Source: JBFGCT01 sp041581055 (GTDB taxonomy: Bacteria > Actinomycetota > Acidimicrobiia > Acidimicrobiales > Ilumatobacteraceae). From it: DNA of 40,011 nt. A program made the translations under genes and the position numbers. Shown piece after piece: positions 30,674 to 38,864 of this stretch. Each line of letters opens with the position of its first letter. The first letter of the stretch is position 1. The stretch is from NCBI GenBank assembly GCA_041581055.1, contig JBFGCT010000012.1:1-40011 (forward strand), in the 5' to 3' direction. Below the pieces are notes generated by a model, which ran no database searches, had not been told where the DNA came from, and saw only the letters and a program-made list of their open reading frames with translations.

Positions 30674-32619
30674 GCCGCACGCTCGACCGCAGCCATACCG
30701 CCCGGCCGGGCAGCCGGTCCCACGGCCGCGCCCGCAAGGCCGCGCCCCGCACGCCGACCCCCCAGCGCCCGAGCGCGACGCGCCCCCCGGCGCCGCGCTC
30801 GGGCCGGCGGGCTCCGCACCAGCCGCGCCAGCCGCACCAGCGGCGCCGCCGCCGCGTGCAGGCGCCCCCGCCCGACGTACGGGCCCGCCGGCGGAAGTCG
30901 GGCTCGCCGCGCCGCCGGCTGATCGCGCTGCTGGTCGGCGTCTCGCTGCTCCTGATCGCGATCGTCGCCCGCGTCGCCTACCTCCAGACCAGCGAAGCCG
31001 AGACGCTGCGCTCGGCCGGCGCGCAGCAGTGGACGCGGAGCTACGACGTCGCCGCCCAGCGGGGCACGATCTTCGACCGCGACGGCAACGAGTTGGCGAT
31101 GTCGGTTCCCGCCATGACGATCTCGATCAACCCCAAGCTCGTCGAGAACGGCCCCGCGACGATCCAGATGCTCGACGACCTGCTCGGCCTGTCCGACGAG
31201 AAGGTCGCCGATCTCCTCGCCGAGACGGCGGCGGCCGATCGCGGGTTCGTCTATGTCGCCCGCCAGGTCGATCGCCGCGTCGGCGAGCAGATCGACGAGA
31301 TCGGCCTGCCGGGGGTCAACGTCGATCGGGAGGATCGCCGCGAGATGCCCGGCGGCGACGCCGGCCGCAGCGTGCTCGGGCGAACCAACATCGACGGCGT
31401 CGGCATCTCCGGCCTCGAGCTCCAGTACGACGAGCTGCTCACCGGCGCCGGTGGCAGCATGACCAAGGAGATCGCGCCGCGCGGACGGACGATTCCGGGC
31501 TCGGAGACGGTCACCGCGGCGCCGGTGGCCGGCGACGACCTCGTGCTGACGATCGACCGGTCGATCCAGTTCTCGCTCGAGCAGGTGTTGCTCGAGCAGG
31601 TGTCCGAGATCGGCGCCCGCGGCGCGACCGCCGTCGTGATGGACACCGACACGGGCGAGATGTTGGCGATCGCCTCCGTCCGGCGCAACGCGGGCACGGG
31701 CGCGTACGAGGTCAGCTCGGGCAACTACGCGGCGGTCGACGCCTACGAGCCGGGCTCGGTCGCCAAGGTGATCACCATCGCCGCCGCGCTGAACGAGGGC
31801 GTCGTCACCCCGGAGACGGGGTTCGAGGTGCCGTGGCGCAAGCAGTACTACGACGACCTCCTCAAGGACTCCCACCAGCACCCCGACGAGTGGCTGACCG
31901 TGTCGGACATCCTGACCGAGTCGTCCAACATCGGGACGATCATGGTGCAACAGAGGCTCGGCCGGTTCATCCACCACGACTACATGCGGGCGTTCGGCCT
32001 GGGCGAGCGAACCGCTCTCGACTTCCCCGGCGAGTCGCCCGGCCTGCTCAAGGACGCCGACGACCTGTGGGGGAGCGAGCGCGTGACCGTCGCCTACGGC
32101 CAGGGCATGGCGAGCACGTCGCTGCAACTCGTGGCGGCGGTCAACGTGATCGCCAACGGCGGCGTCTACGTCGCCCCGACCCTCGTGCGGGCGACCGTCG
32201 GGCCCGACGGGACGATGACCGAGCTGCCACCGGCGGAGACCCGGCGGGTCGTTTCGGCGGAGACGGCCGCGGCGACCAACCTGATGATGCGACGCGTGGT
32301 CTGCGAGGGCACGGCGAGCCGGGCCGTCGTCGATGGCGTGACGATCGCTGGCAAGACCGGCACCGCCTTCAAGGCGGCCGAGAACGGCACGTACTACAAC
32401 GATCGCGGCGAGCGCGTGTACTACGCCAGCTTCGTGGGCTTCTTCCCCGCCGAGCGCCCCGAGATCACCGTCCAGATCTCGGTCGACGAACCGCCCGCCG
32501 GAACCGGGGATCGCTTCGGCGGCACGGCCGCGGCGCCGGTCTTCGCCGAGCTCGCGCCGACCTTGATCCACGAGCTGGAAATCCAACCGCCCGAGGGATC
32601 CGGTGGGTGTGCCGAGTGA
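30670..32619 (+). CDS. ftsI: Peptidoglycan transpeptidase FtsI (PBP3)
   Basis: Septal class B penicillin-binding protein, 649 aa. A cytoplasmic tail of about 80 residues very rich in Arg, Pro, Ser and His precedes one membrane helix (~84-104: LIALLVGVSLLLIAIVARVAYL shortened here to LLVGVSLLLIAIVA). The dimerisation part begins RGTIFDRDGNELAMSV. The transpeptidase motifs are S363-V-A-K366, S418-S-N420 and K562-T-G. Partners are FtsW and FtsL. Its end overlaps murE by 17 bp. The long basic tail is unusual in length but common in actinobacterial forms. Confidence 0.95.
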   Translation: MSRTLDRSHTARPGSRSHGRARKAAPRTPTPQRPSATRPPAPRSGRRAPHQPRQPHQRRRRRVQAPPPDVRARRRKSGSPRRRLIALLVGVSLLLIAIVARVAYLQTSEAETLRSAGAQQWTRSYDVAAQRGTIFDRDGNELAMSVPAMTISINPKLVENGPATIQMLDDLLGLSDEKVADLLAETAAADRGFVYVARQVDRRVGEQIDEIGLPGVNVDREDRREMPGGDAGRSVLGRTNIDGVGISGLELQYDELLTGAGGSMTKEIAPRGRTIPGSETVTAAPVAGDDLVLTIDRSIQFSLEQVLLEQVSEIGARGATAVVMDTDTGEMLAIASVRRNAGTGAYEVSSGNYAAVDAYEPGSVAKVITIAAALNEGVVTPETGFEVPWRKQYYDDLLKDSHQHPDEWLTVSDILTESSNIGTIMVQQRLGRFIHHDYMRAFGLGERTALDFPGESPGLLKDADDLWGSERVTVAYGQGMASTSLQLVAAVNVIANGGVYVAPTLVRATVGPDGTMTELPPAETRRVVSAETAAATNLMMRRVVCEGTASRAVVDGVTIAGKTGTAFKAAENGTYYNDRGERVYYASFVGFFPAERPEITVQISVDEPPAGTGDRFGGTAAAPVFAELAPTLIHELEIQPPEGSGGCAE

Positions 32620-34099
32620 GACGGGGCGCCGGCGCGGTGTTCTGCTCGGGCAGCTCGTCGAGGCGGCCGAACGCGCCGGTTGCGCAGCCCGCCTCGTCGA
32701 CCATGGCGGGGGCGCCCGGCGACTCGCCGTGTCGGCGATCACCCACGACTCCCGACACGTCGAAGGGGGCGGTGTGTTCGCCTGCCTCCGCGGCGACCAC
32801 TTCGACGGACACCGGTTCGCCCGGGCGGCGGTCGAGGCCGGCGCCGCGGCGCTCGTCGTCGACCACGAGCTCGTCGGCGACGAGCACGGCGGCGTTCCGC
32901 AACTGGTCGTCGACGACACCAGGAGGTGCCTCGGCCCGATCGCCGCGGCGGTCTTCGGCGACCCGAGCGAGCGGCTCGTCACGGTCGGCGTCACCGGGAC
33001 GAACGGCAAGACGACGACCGCCCACCTGCTGGCCGCCGTGTTCGAGGCGAACGGGTGGTCGTGCGGCGTGATCGGGACGCTCCACGGGCCGCGCACGACG
33101 CCTGAGGCGCCGGAGCTCCAGGCGAACCTGGCCGCCTTCGTCGACGAGGGCCGCCAGGCGGTCGTGCTCGAGGTCTCCTCCCACGCGCTGGCGCTCCACC
33201 GTGTGGACGGCACGCGTTTCGACGCCGTCGTGTTCACCAACCTCGGACGCGATCACCTCGACCTGCACGGGTCACAGGAGGAGTACTTCAGGGCGAAGGC
33301 GTCGCTGTTCACCGAGCGGTTCTCGGCGGTCGGCGTGATCAACACCGACGACACCTACGGCCGACTGCTCGCCGACGCGACGGCCGGGGGCGAGGCGTTC
33401 CGCGTCGTGCCGTACGGCATCGACCAGGTCGACGAGGTCCGCGTCGGCGCCGACCGCCACTCCTACCGGTGGCACGGCACGCGGATCGAGGTGCCGCTCG
33501 GCGGCGGCTTCAACGTCTCCAACTCGCTCGCCGCGTTGACGGTCGCGACGCAACTCGGGGTGCCGCCGGCGGTCGCCGCGGCCGGCCTGCGCGCCGTGCC
33601 GCTCGTGCCAGGTCGGTTCGAGTTGGTCGGACCGGCCGCCGGGACGGTGCCGTTCGCGGTCGTCGTCGACTACGCGCACACCCCCGACGGGCTCTCCGAA
33701 CTGCTCACCGCGGCGCGGGACGTCGCCGAGCCGGGCGGATCGGTGATCGCCGTATTCGGGTGCGGCGGCGAGCGCGACCACGAGAAGCGTCCGGAGATGG
33801 GCGCCGTGGCGGCCCGGCTGGCGGACCGCGTGTTCGTCACCTCCGACAACCCGCGGGGCGAGGAGCCCGCGGCGATCATCGATCAGATCCTCGCCGGCGT
33901 CGACCGTGAGGACCGTGCGCACGTCGTCTCGAACCCCGATCGCCGAGCGGCGATCGGGGCCGCGCTCTCCGCCGCCGTTGGCGGCGACGTCGTCGTGATC
34001 GCCGGCAAGGGTCACGAGACGACGCAGGACCTCGGCCATACGATCATCGAGTTCGACGACCGTGCGGTTGCGAGAGCGCTGCTGGAGGAGATGCCGTGA
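32603..34099 (+). CDS. murE: UDP-MurNAc-tripeptide ligase MurE
   Basis: Mur ligase adding the third stem residue; 498 aa. ATP loop G132-TNGKTTT (K136), the carbamylated-Lys region YFRAKASLF, DYAHTPDGL, CGGERDHEKRPEMG, and the specificity motif D415-N-P-R418, which marks diaminopimelate rather than lysine addition. The substrate is therefore meso-DAP (or LL-DAP). GTG 32603 overlaps ftsI by 17 bp; GTG 32609 is an alternative start. The next gene is mraY, not murF. Confidence 0.94.
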   Translation: MGVPSETGRRRGVLLGQLVEAAERAGCAARLVDHGGGARRLAVSAITHDSRHVEGGGVFACLRGDHFDGHRFARAAVEAGAAALVVDHELVGDEHGGVPQLVVDDTRRCLGPIAAAVFGDPSERLVTVGVTGTNGKTTTAHLLAAVFEANGWSCGVIGTLHGPRTTPEAPELQANLAAFVDEGRQAVVLEVSSHALALHRVDGTRFDAVVFTNLGRDHLDLHGSQEEYFRAKASLFTERFSAVGVINTDDTYGRLLADATAGGEAFRVVPYGIDQVDEVRVGADRHSYRWHGTRIEVPLGGGFNVSNSLAALTVATQLGVPPAVAAAGLRAVPLVPGRFELVGPAAGTVPFAVVVDYAHTPDGLSELLTAARDVAEPGGSVIAVFGCGGERDHEKRPEMGAVAARLADRVFVTSDNPRGEEPAAIIDQILAGVDREDRAHVVSNPDRRAAIGAALSAAVGGDVVVIAGKGHETTQDLGHTIIEFDDRAVARALLEEMP

Positions 34100-35142
34100 T
34101 CGCGATCATGATGGCCGGAGCCGTGTCGATGGTCGTGTCGCTGTTCGGCACGCGGTACCTGATCATCTTCTTCCGGACCCGGGGTCAGGGGCAGCCCATC
34201 CTCGGCAAGGAGGACCACGGGCCCGAACACCACATGTTGAAGCAAGGCACTCCGACGATGGGCGGGCTGGCGATCGTCGGCGCGGCGCTGATCGGGTGGG
34301 TCGTCGCCCACGCCCGACCCGGGATCGCGTTCTCGAACCAGGCGCTGATCGTCTGGATCGGGGTGCTGTTCATGGCGGTGATGGGGTTTCTCGACGACTA
34401 CATCAAGATCCGCAAGCGCCACAACCGCGGCATCTTCTGGAAACAGAAGAACTACGTCACGCTGCTCGCCAGCTTCGGCGTCGCCTGGTGGCTCGTCTGG
34501 GCGACCGGCATCTCCGAGACGATCTCGCTGACCAGGGCCGACATCGGGTTCGAGGTCCCAACGCTCGTCTGGATCCTCTGGGCGGGGGCGATCGTCTGGG
34601 CGACGACCAACGCCGTCAACGTGACCGACGGCCTCGACGGGCTCGCCTCGGGATCGGCGTTGATGGGGTTCGGCGCGTTCACGATCATCTCGTACTGGGC
34701 CTTCCGCAACCCGGAGATCTACGGCGCCACGGTCAACCCGCTCGACATGGGGGTCTTCGCCGCGGCGTTCGCCGGCGGCTGCCTCGGGTTCCTCTGGTGG
34801 AACGCCGCGCCGGCCCGGATCTTCATGGGCGACGTGGGCTCGCTCGCCATCGGCTCCGCGCTGGCGTTCCTCGCGCTCACGACCAACACCCATCTGCTGA
34901 TCATCCTGATCTGCGGCATCAACGTGATGGAGGCCGGCTCGGTCGCCGTCCAGATGGGGGTGTTCAAGGCGTCCGGCCGCACCCGCCGGCTGTTCCGCAT
35001 GTCGCCGATCCACCACCACTTCGAGTTGGTCGGCTGGCCCGAGACGACCGTGATCATCCGCTTCTGGCTGATCGCCGCCATCTGCGTGGCGGCGGCGCTC
35101 GGCATCTTCATCGCCGACTTCACCAACGTCGCGGCCACGTGA
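34096..35142 (+). CDS. mraY: Phospho-MurNAc-pentapeptide translocase MraY
   Basis: Makes lipid I from UDP-MurNAc-pentapeptide and undecaprenyl phosphate; 348 aa with about ten membrane helices. Signature parts: KQGTPTMGGLAI, MGFLDDYIK (catalytic DDY), NAVNVTDGLDGLASG, FMGDVGSLAIG, and the cytoplasmic SPIHHHFE loop near the C-terminus. GTGA overlap with murE shows translational coupling where murF would normally intervene. Confidence 0.96.
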   Translation: MIAIMMAGAVSMVVSLFGTRYLIIFFRTRGQGQPILGKEDHGPEHHMLKQGTPTMGGLAIVGAALIGWVVAHARPGIAFSNQALIVWIGVLFMAVMGFLDDYIKIRKRHNRGIFWKQKNYVTLLASFGVAWWLVWATGISETISLTRADIGFEVPTLVWILWAGAIVWATTNAVNVTDGLDGLASGSALMGFGAFTIISYWAFRNPEIYGATVNPLDMGVFAAAFAGGCLGFLWWNAAPARIFMGDVGSLAIGSALAFLALTTNTHLLIILICGINVMEAGSVAVQMGVFKASGRTRRLFRMSPIHHHFELVGWPETTVIIRFWLIAAICVAAALGIFIADFTNVAAT

Positions 35143-35155
35143 GCGGGGTGGCGGG

Positions 35156-36499
35156 GTGAGTCACGCACTGGTCTACGGCCTCGCCGTCGCCGGCGAGTCG
35201 GTGGTGCGGGCCCTCCAGCGGCGCGGTGTCGACGTGCTGGTCGTCGACGACGCGACCACGCCGCCGCGCGACCGGGTCGCGGCCGACCTCGATGTCGAAC
35301 TCGTGGTCGCCCCGAGCGACGACGCACTCGAGCGGATGGTTCGCCAGGCGGCGTTCGTCAGCCCGTCGCCCGGCGTCCCCGAGACGCACCGGGTCGTCGA
35401 CGTCGCCCGGCGCCACGGCGTCGCCGTGCTGTCCGAGATCGAGCTGGCGTACTGCTGGGAACAGGAGCGAGCCGGTGGACCTCGGCCGATGCTGGCGGTG
35501 ACCGGCACCGACGGGAAGACGACGACCACGCTGCTCGCCGTCGACATGCTGCGGGCCGCGGGCCTCCGGACGGTCGACGCCGGCAACACGGCGACCCCGC
35601 TCGTCGCGGCGATCGACCTCGACCTCGACGTGTTCGTCGTCGAGTGCACGAGCTTCCGGCTGGCGTGGACGCCGACGTTCCGGGCGGAGGCGGCGGCGTG
35701 GCTGAACCTGGCGCCCGACCACCTCGACTGGCACCGCTCGATCGACACCTACGAGGCGGCGAAGGCGCAGGTCTTCGCCAACCAGCGGCCGACCGACGTG
35801 GCGATCGGCTTCGCCGACGACGAGGCAGTGATGCGGCGCGTCCGTTCGGCGCCCGGCCGAGGGGTCAGCTTCGGTCTCGGCCCGGCGGCCGACTACCACC
35901 TCGACGGCGAGGTGCTGACCGGGCCGTCCGGCCCGATCGTCGAGCGGTCGAGGATGCGGCGCAGCCTGCCCCACGATGTGACCAACGCGCTCGCCGCGTC
36001 GGCGCTCGTCATGGAGACCGGGCTCGCCGGGGCCGCCGCCGTCGGCGACGCGCTCGAGTCGTTCGTCGGGCCGCCGCACCGGCTCGAGGCGATCGGCGAA
36101 TGGGACGACGTCGCCTGGTTCAACGACTCCAAGGCGACGACGCCGCACGCCGCGGCGGCGGCGGTGCGGGCGTTCGACCGTCTGATCCTGATCGCCGGCG
36201 GGAAGGACAAACACGTCGACCTCGCCCCGATGGCGGCCGAGCCCGATCGCGTCCGGGCGATCGTCGCGATCGGCGCGACGCGGGAGGCGGTCGCCGAACT
36301 GTTCCGGCCGCACGCGCCGGTCCGGACGGTCGAGCACCTGCGCGACGCCGTGGCGATCGCCGCCGAGCTCGCCAAGCCGGGCGACACCGTGCTGCTGTCA
36401 CCGGGCTGTTCCAGCCTCGACCAGTACCCGAGCTTCGAGGCGCGCGGCGACGAGTTCCGCCGGCTCGTCCACGACCTGCACAAGGGAGACCAACCATGA
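35156..36499 (+). CDS. murD: UDP-MurNAc-L-alanine:D-glutamate ligase MurD
   Basis: Mur ligase adding D-Glu; 447 aa. N-terminal Rossmann-like domain (YGLAVAGESVVRALQRRG), ATP loop GTDGKTTTT (G117-K121; Asp119 replaces the usual Asn), VECTSFRLAW where EVSSFQL is usual, LNLAPDHLDWH, NDSKATTPHAAAAAV, and LIAGGKDKHVDL. The order and length fit MurD well; the changed residues mark a divergent branch rather than decay. GTG 35156 is 13 bp after mraY. Confidence 0.92.
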   Translation: MSHALVYGLAVAGESVVRALQRRGVDVLVVDDATTPPRDRVAADLDVELVVAPSDDALERMVRQAAFVSPSPGVPETHRVVDVARRHGVAVLSEIELAYCWEQERAGGPRPMLAVTGTDGKTTTTLLAVDMLRAAGLRTVDAGNTATPLVAAIDLDLDVFVVECTSFRLAWTPTFRAEAAAWLNLAPDHLDWHRSIDTYEAAKAQVFANQRPTDVAIGFADDEAVMRRVRSAPGRGVSFGLGPAADYHLDGEVLTGPSGPIVERSRMRRSLPHDVTNALAASALVMETGLAGAAAVGDALESFVGPPHRLEAIGEWDDVAWFNDSKATTPHAAAAAVRAFDRLILIAGGKDKHVDLAPMAAEPDRVRAIVAIGATREAVAELFRPHAPVRTVEHLRDAVAIAAELAKPGDTVLLSPGCSSLDQYPSFEARGDEFRRLVHDLHKGDQP

Positions 36500-37737
36500 C
36501 CTCAACGCTCACCGTCGGCGACCGGCGCCGCGCCACGCTCGAGCGGCTCCAGGGCCCGACCCCGAAGCCGAAGCCGACTCCGACGTCGAAGTCGAAGTCG
36601 AAGCCGGCGGCCGGTCGGCCCCCGGCGCCCGAGGTCCTCGGACCCCCGACCGGCACGTACTACGTGATCGCCGGCGTGGTCGCGGTGTTCGTCATGCTCG
36701 GCCTCGTCATGGTCCTGTCGGCGTCGGCGGTCACCCAGGCCAACCTCGGCAACTCGCCGTACCACGTGTTCACGCGTCAGGCGATGTGGGCGGGATTCGG
36801 GCTGGTCGGCCTCGTCGCCGTGACGCGGGTTCCGTACCACCATTGGCGCCGGCTGGCGATCCCGGTCGGATTGCTCGGCGCGCTGGCGATGGCCGGGCCG
36901 TTCCTTCCGGGCATCGGCGGCACGGTCAACGGCGCCCACTCGTGGATCTTCGTCGGCGGCCTCAGCGTCCAGCCGTCCGAGTTCCTCAAGCTCGCCGTCG
37001 TCGTCGCCGCCGCCCATTTGCTCTCCCGCCGCGGCGCCGACCTCGCCGATCATCGGCGGACGGTGTTCCCCCTCGGGCTGCTGGCGAGCGTGGCGGCCGG
37101 GTTGGCGCTCGCCCAGGGTGACCTCGGGTCGGCAATCGTGCTCGGCGTGATCGTGCTGGCGGTCGGCTGGATCGCCGGCGTCCCGTTCACGCCGCTGGCG
37201 ACGATGTCGTTGGCGGCGATGTCCGCCGGCGCCCTGTTCGTGGCCTCCAGCCAGCGCCGGCTCGACCGGTTCACGGCGTTCTGGAACGTCGCCGCGGAGA
37301 AGGACAACCGCGCCTACCAGACGTATCAGGGCTACCTGAGCATGGCCAACGGCGGGCTGACCGGCTCGGGGATCGGCGGCAGCCGTGGCAAGACCGGCTA
37401 CCTGCCGTACGCCCACAGCGACTTCATCTTCGCCATCATCGCCGACGAGCTCGGGCTGATCGGGACCGCGGCGGTGATCGGCGGGTTCCTCATGCTCGTG
37501 TGGTTCGGGGTGCAGGCCGCGCTCGCCGCCCCCGACTCGTTCGGCATGTTGCTCGCCGGCGGCATCTCGGCCTGGTTCGGCGTGCAGGCGATCGTCAACC
37601 TCGGCGGGGTGACCGGCCTGATGCCGGTGACCGGGCTCACGCTGCCGTTCTTCTCGGCCGGCGGCAGCTCGTTGTTCGTCAGCATGATCGCCGCCGGGCT
37701 GTTGCTCAGCGTCGCTCGGCGCTCGGTGCGGACGTGA
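36496..37737 (+). CDS. ftsW: SEDS glycosyltransferase FtsW
   Basis: Septal peptidoglycan polymerase partnered with FtsI; 413 aa, ten predicted membrane helices. SEDS motifs: LMVLSASAVTQ in helix 1, GGTVNGAHSWIFVGGLSVQPSEFLKLA, LAQGDLGSAIVL, GYLSMANGGLTGSGIGGSRGK, HSDFIFAIIADELGL, and GLTLPFFSAGGSSL (all shown in parts). The ~50-residue cytoplasmic N-terminus contains a Lys-Pro/Lys-Ser repeat (PKPKPTPTSKSKSKP) coded by reiterated hexamers at about 36561-36606, a likely variable-length tract. ATGA overlap with murD. Confidence 0.95.
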   Translation: MTSTLTVGDRRRATLERLQGPTPKPKPTPTSKSKSKPAAGRPPAPEVLGPPTGTYYVIAGVVAVFVMLGLVMVLSASAVTQANLGNSPYHVFTRQAMWAGFGLVGLVAVTRVPYHHWRRLAIPVGLLGALAMAGPFLPGIGGTVNGAHSWIFVGGLSVQPSEFLKLAVVVAAAHLLSRRGADLADHRRTVFPLGLLASVAAGLALAQGDLGSAIVLGVIVLAVGWIAGVPFTPLATMSLAAMSAGALFVASSQRRLDRFTAFWNVAAEKDNRAYQTYQGYLSMANGGLTGSGIGGSRGKTGYLPYAHSDFIFAIIADELGLIGTAAVIGGFLMLVWFGVQAALAAPDSFGMLLAGGISAWFGVQAIVNLGGVTGLMPVTGLTLPFFSAGGSSLFVSMIAAGLLLSVARRSVRT

Positions 37738-38864
37738 GCCCGCCCACCGGCGGCGACGGCCTCTTCGCCGTCGTGACCGGCGGTGGGACGGCCGGTCACG
37801 TGCTCCCCGCGCTGGCGATCGCCGAGGCGCTCGTCGCGTCGGGCCATGACCCCGGTGAGATCCACTACATCGGCGCGCAGCGCGGGATCGAGACCGAGCT
37901 GCTCCCCGCAACCGCCTTCGCCCACTCGTTCCTCGACGTCGTCGGGTTGCAGCGCGCGGTCTCGCGCCGCAACATCTCGTTCGTCCCCAAGATGATGCGC
38001 AGCACGCGCGCCGCGCTCGGGCTGCTGCGCGCGCTCCGGCCCGCCGTCGTCGTCTCGGTCGGCGGGTACGCCAGCATGCCGGCGGTCTTCGCCGCGCGGC
38101 GCCTGGACATCCCCGTCGTCGTGGTGTCGTTCGATCGCCGGCCCGGGCTGGCCAGCCGGCTCGCGTCCCGCTCGGCGGCGGCCTGCGCCGTGGCTTTCGA
38201 GGACACCACGCTGCCGAACGCGACGTTCACCGGCGCGCCGGTGCGCCAGGCCATCCTCGCCGTCGACCGGGTCGCCGATCGTCCGGCGGCGCGGGCCGCG
38301 CTCGACGTCCCCGACGACCGGTTCCTGGTCGCCGTGATGGGCGGGTCGCTCGGATCCGGGGTGCTCAACGCCGCCGTGGCCGGCTACGCCGAGGACCACC
38401 GCGACGACGCGGCCCTGGCGCTGCGGCAGGTCGCCGGCGAGCGGTTCGTCGACCAGGTCAACCGGGTCGTCCCGGACGGCGAGGGCCTGATCCACCAGGT
38501 GGTCGGCTTCGAGCCGGACATGCCGGCGGTCTACGCCGCCGCCGACCTCCTGATCGGGCGCGGCGGCGCGAGCACCGTCCACGAGACGGCGGTGACGGGG
38601 ACGCCGGCGATCCTGGTGCCATGGGAGGGCGCCGCCGAGGACCACCAGACCGGCAACGTGCGCTGGCTGTCCGACGTCGGCGGCGCGCTCCTGCTCGCCG
38701 AGTCCGAGATCGGCCGGCTGCCCGCGGAGATCGAGCGGCTGCGGGGCGACGAGTCGGCGCGGCGGGAGCTGGGCGCCGCCGCCGCCGCCCGTGCCGAGGC
38801 GAGCCGATCGGGCGCCTTGGCCGCGCTGATCGAGCGCGTGGCTCTAACCTCTGCACCATCGTGA
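37734..38864 (+). CDS. murG: UDP-GlcNAc:lipid I transferase MurG (divergent)
   Basis: Converts lipid I to lipid II at the inner face of the membrane; 376 aa, GT-B fold. Conserved: VTGGGTAGHVLPALAIAEAL, SVGGYASMPAVFAAR, GASTVHETA with the ribose-binding Glu, and DHQTGNVRWL with the Gln/Asn contacts. Unusual: the HEQN loop of other MurGs is replaced by S132-F-D-R-R-P-G. GTG 37734 overlaps ftsW by GTGA. Position between ftsW and murC supports the call despite the changed loop. Confidence 0.9.
   Translation: MSPPTGGDGLFAVVTGGGTAGHVLPALAIAEALVASGHDPGEIHYIGAQRGIETELLPATAFAHSFLDVVGLQRAVSRRNISFVPKMMRSTRAALGLLRALRPAVVVSVGGYASMPAVFAARRLDIPVVVVSFDRRPGLASRLASRSAAACAVAFEDTTLPNATFTGAPVRQAILAVDRVADRPAARAALDVPDDRFLVAVMGGSLGSGVLNAAVAGYAEDHRDDAALALRQVAGERFVDQVNRVVPDGEGLIHQVVGFEPDMPAVYAAADLLIGRGGASTVHETAVTGTPAILVPWEGAAEDHQTGNVRWLSDVGGALLLAESEIGRLPAEIERLRGDESARRELGAAAAARAEASRSGALAALIERVALTSAPS

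Noticed and set aside
38845..38850. TAACCT as a leaderless -10 box for murC
   Set aside because: The gap to the GTG is 10 nt, outside the 6-8 nt seen elsewhere, and murC is already coupled to murG by GTGA.
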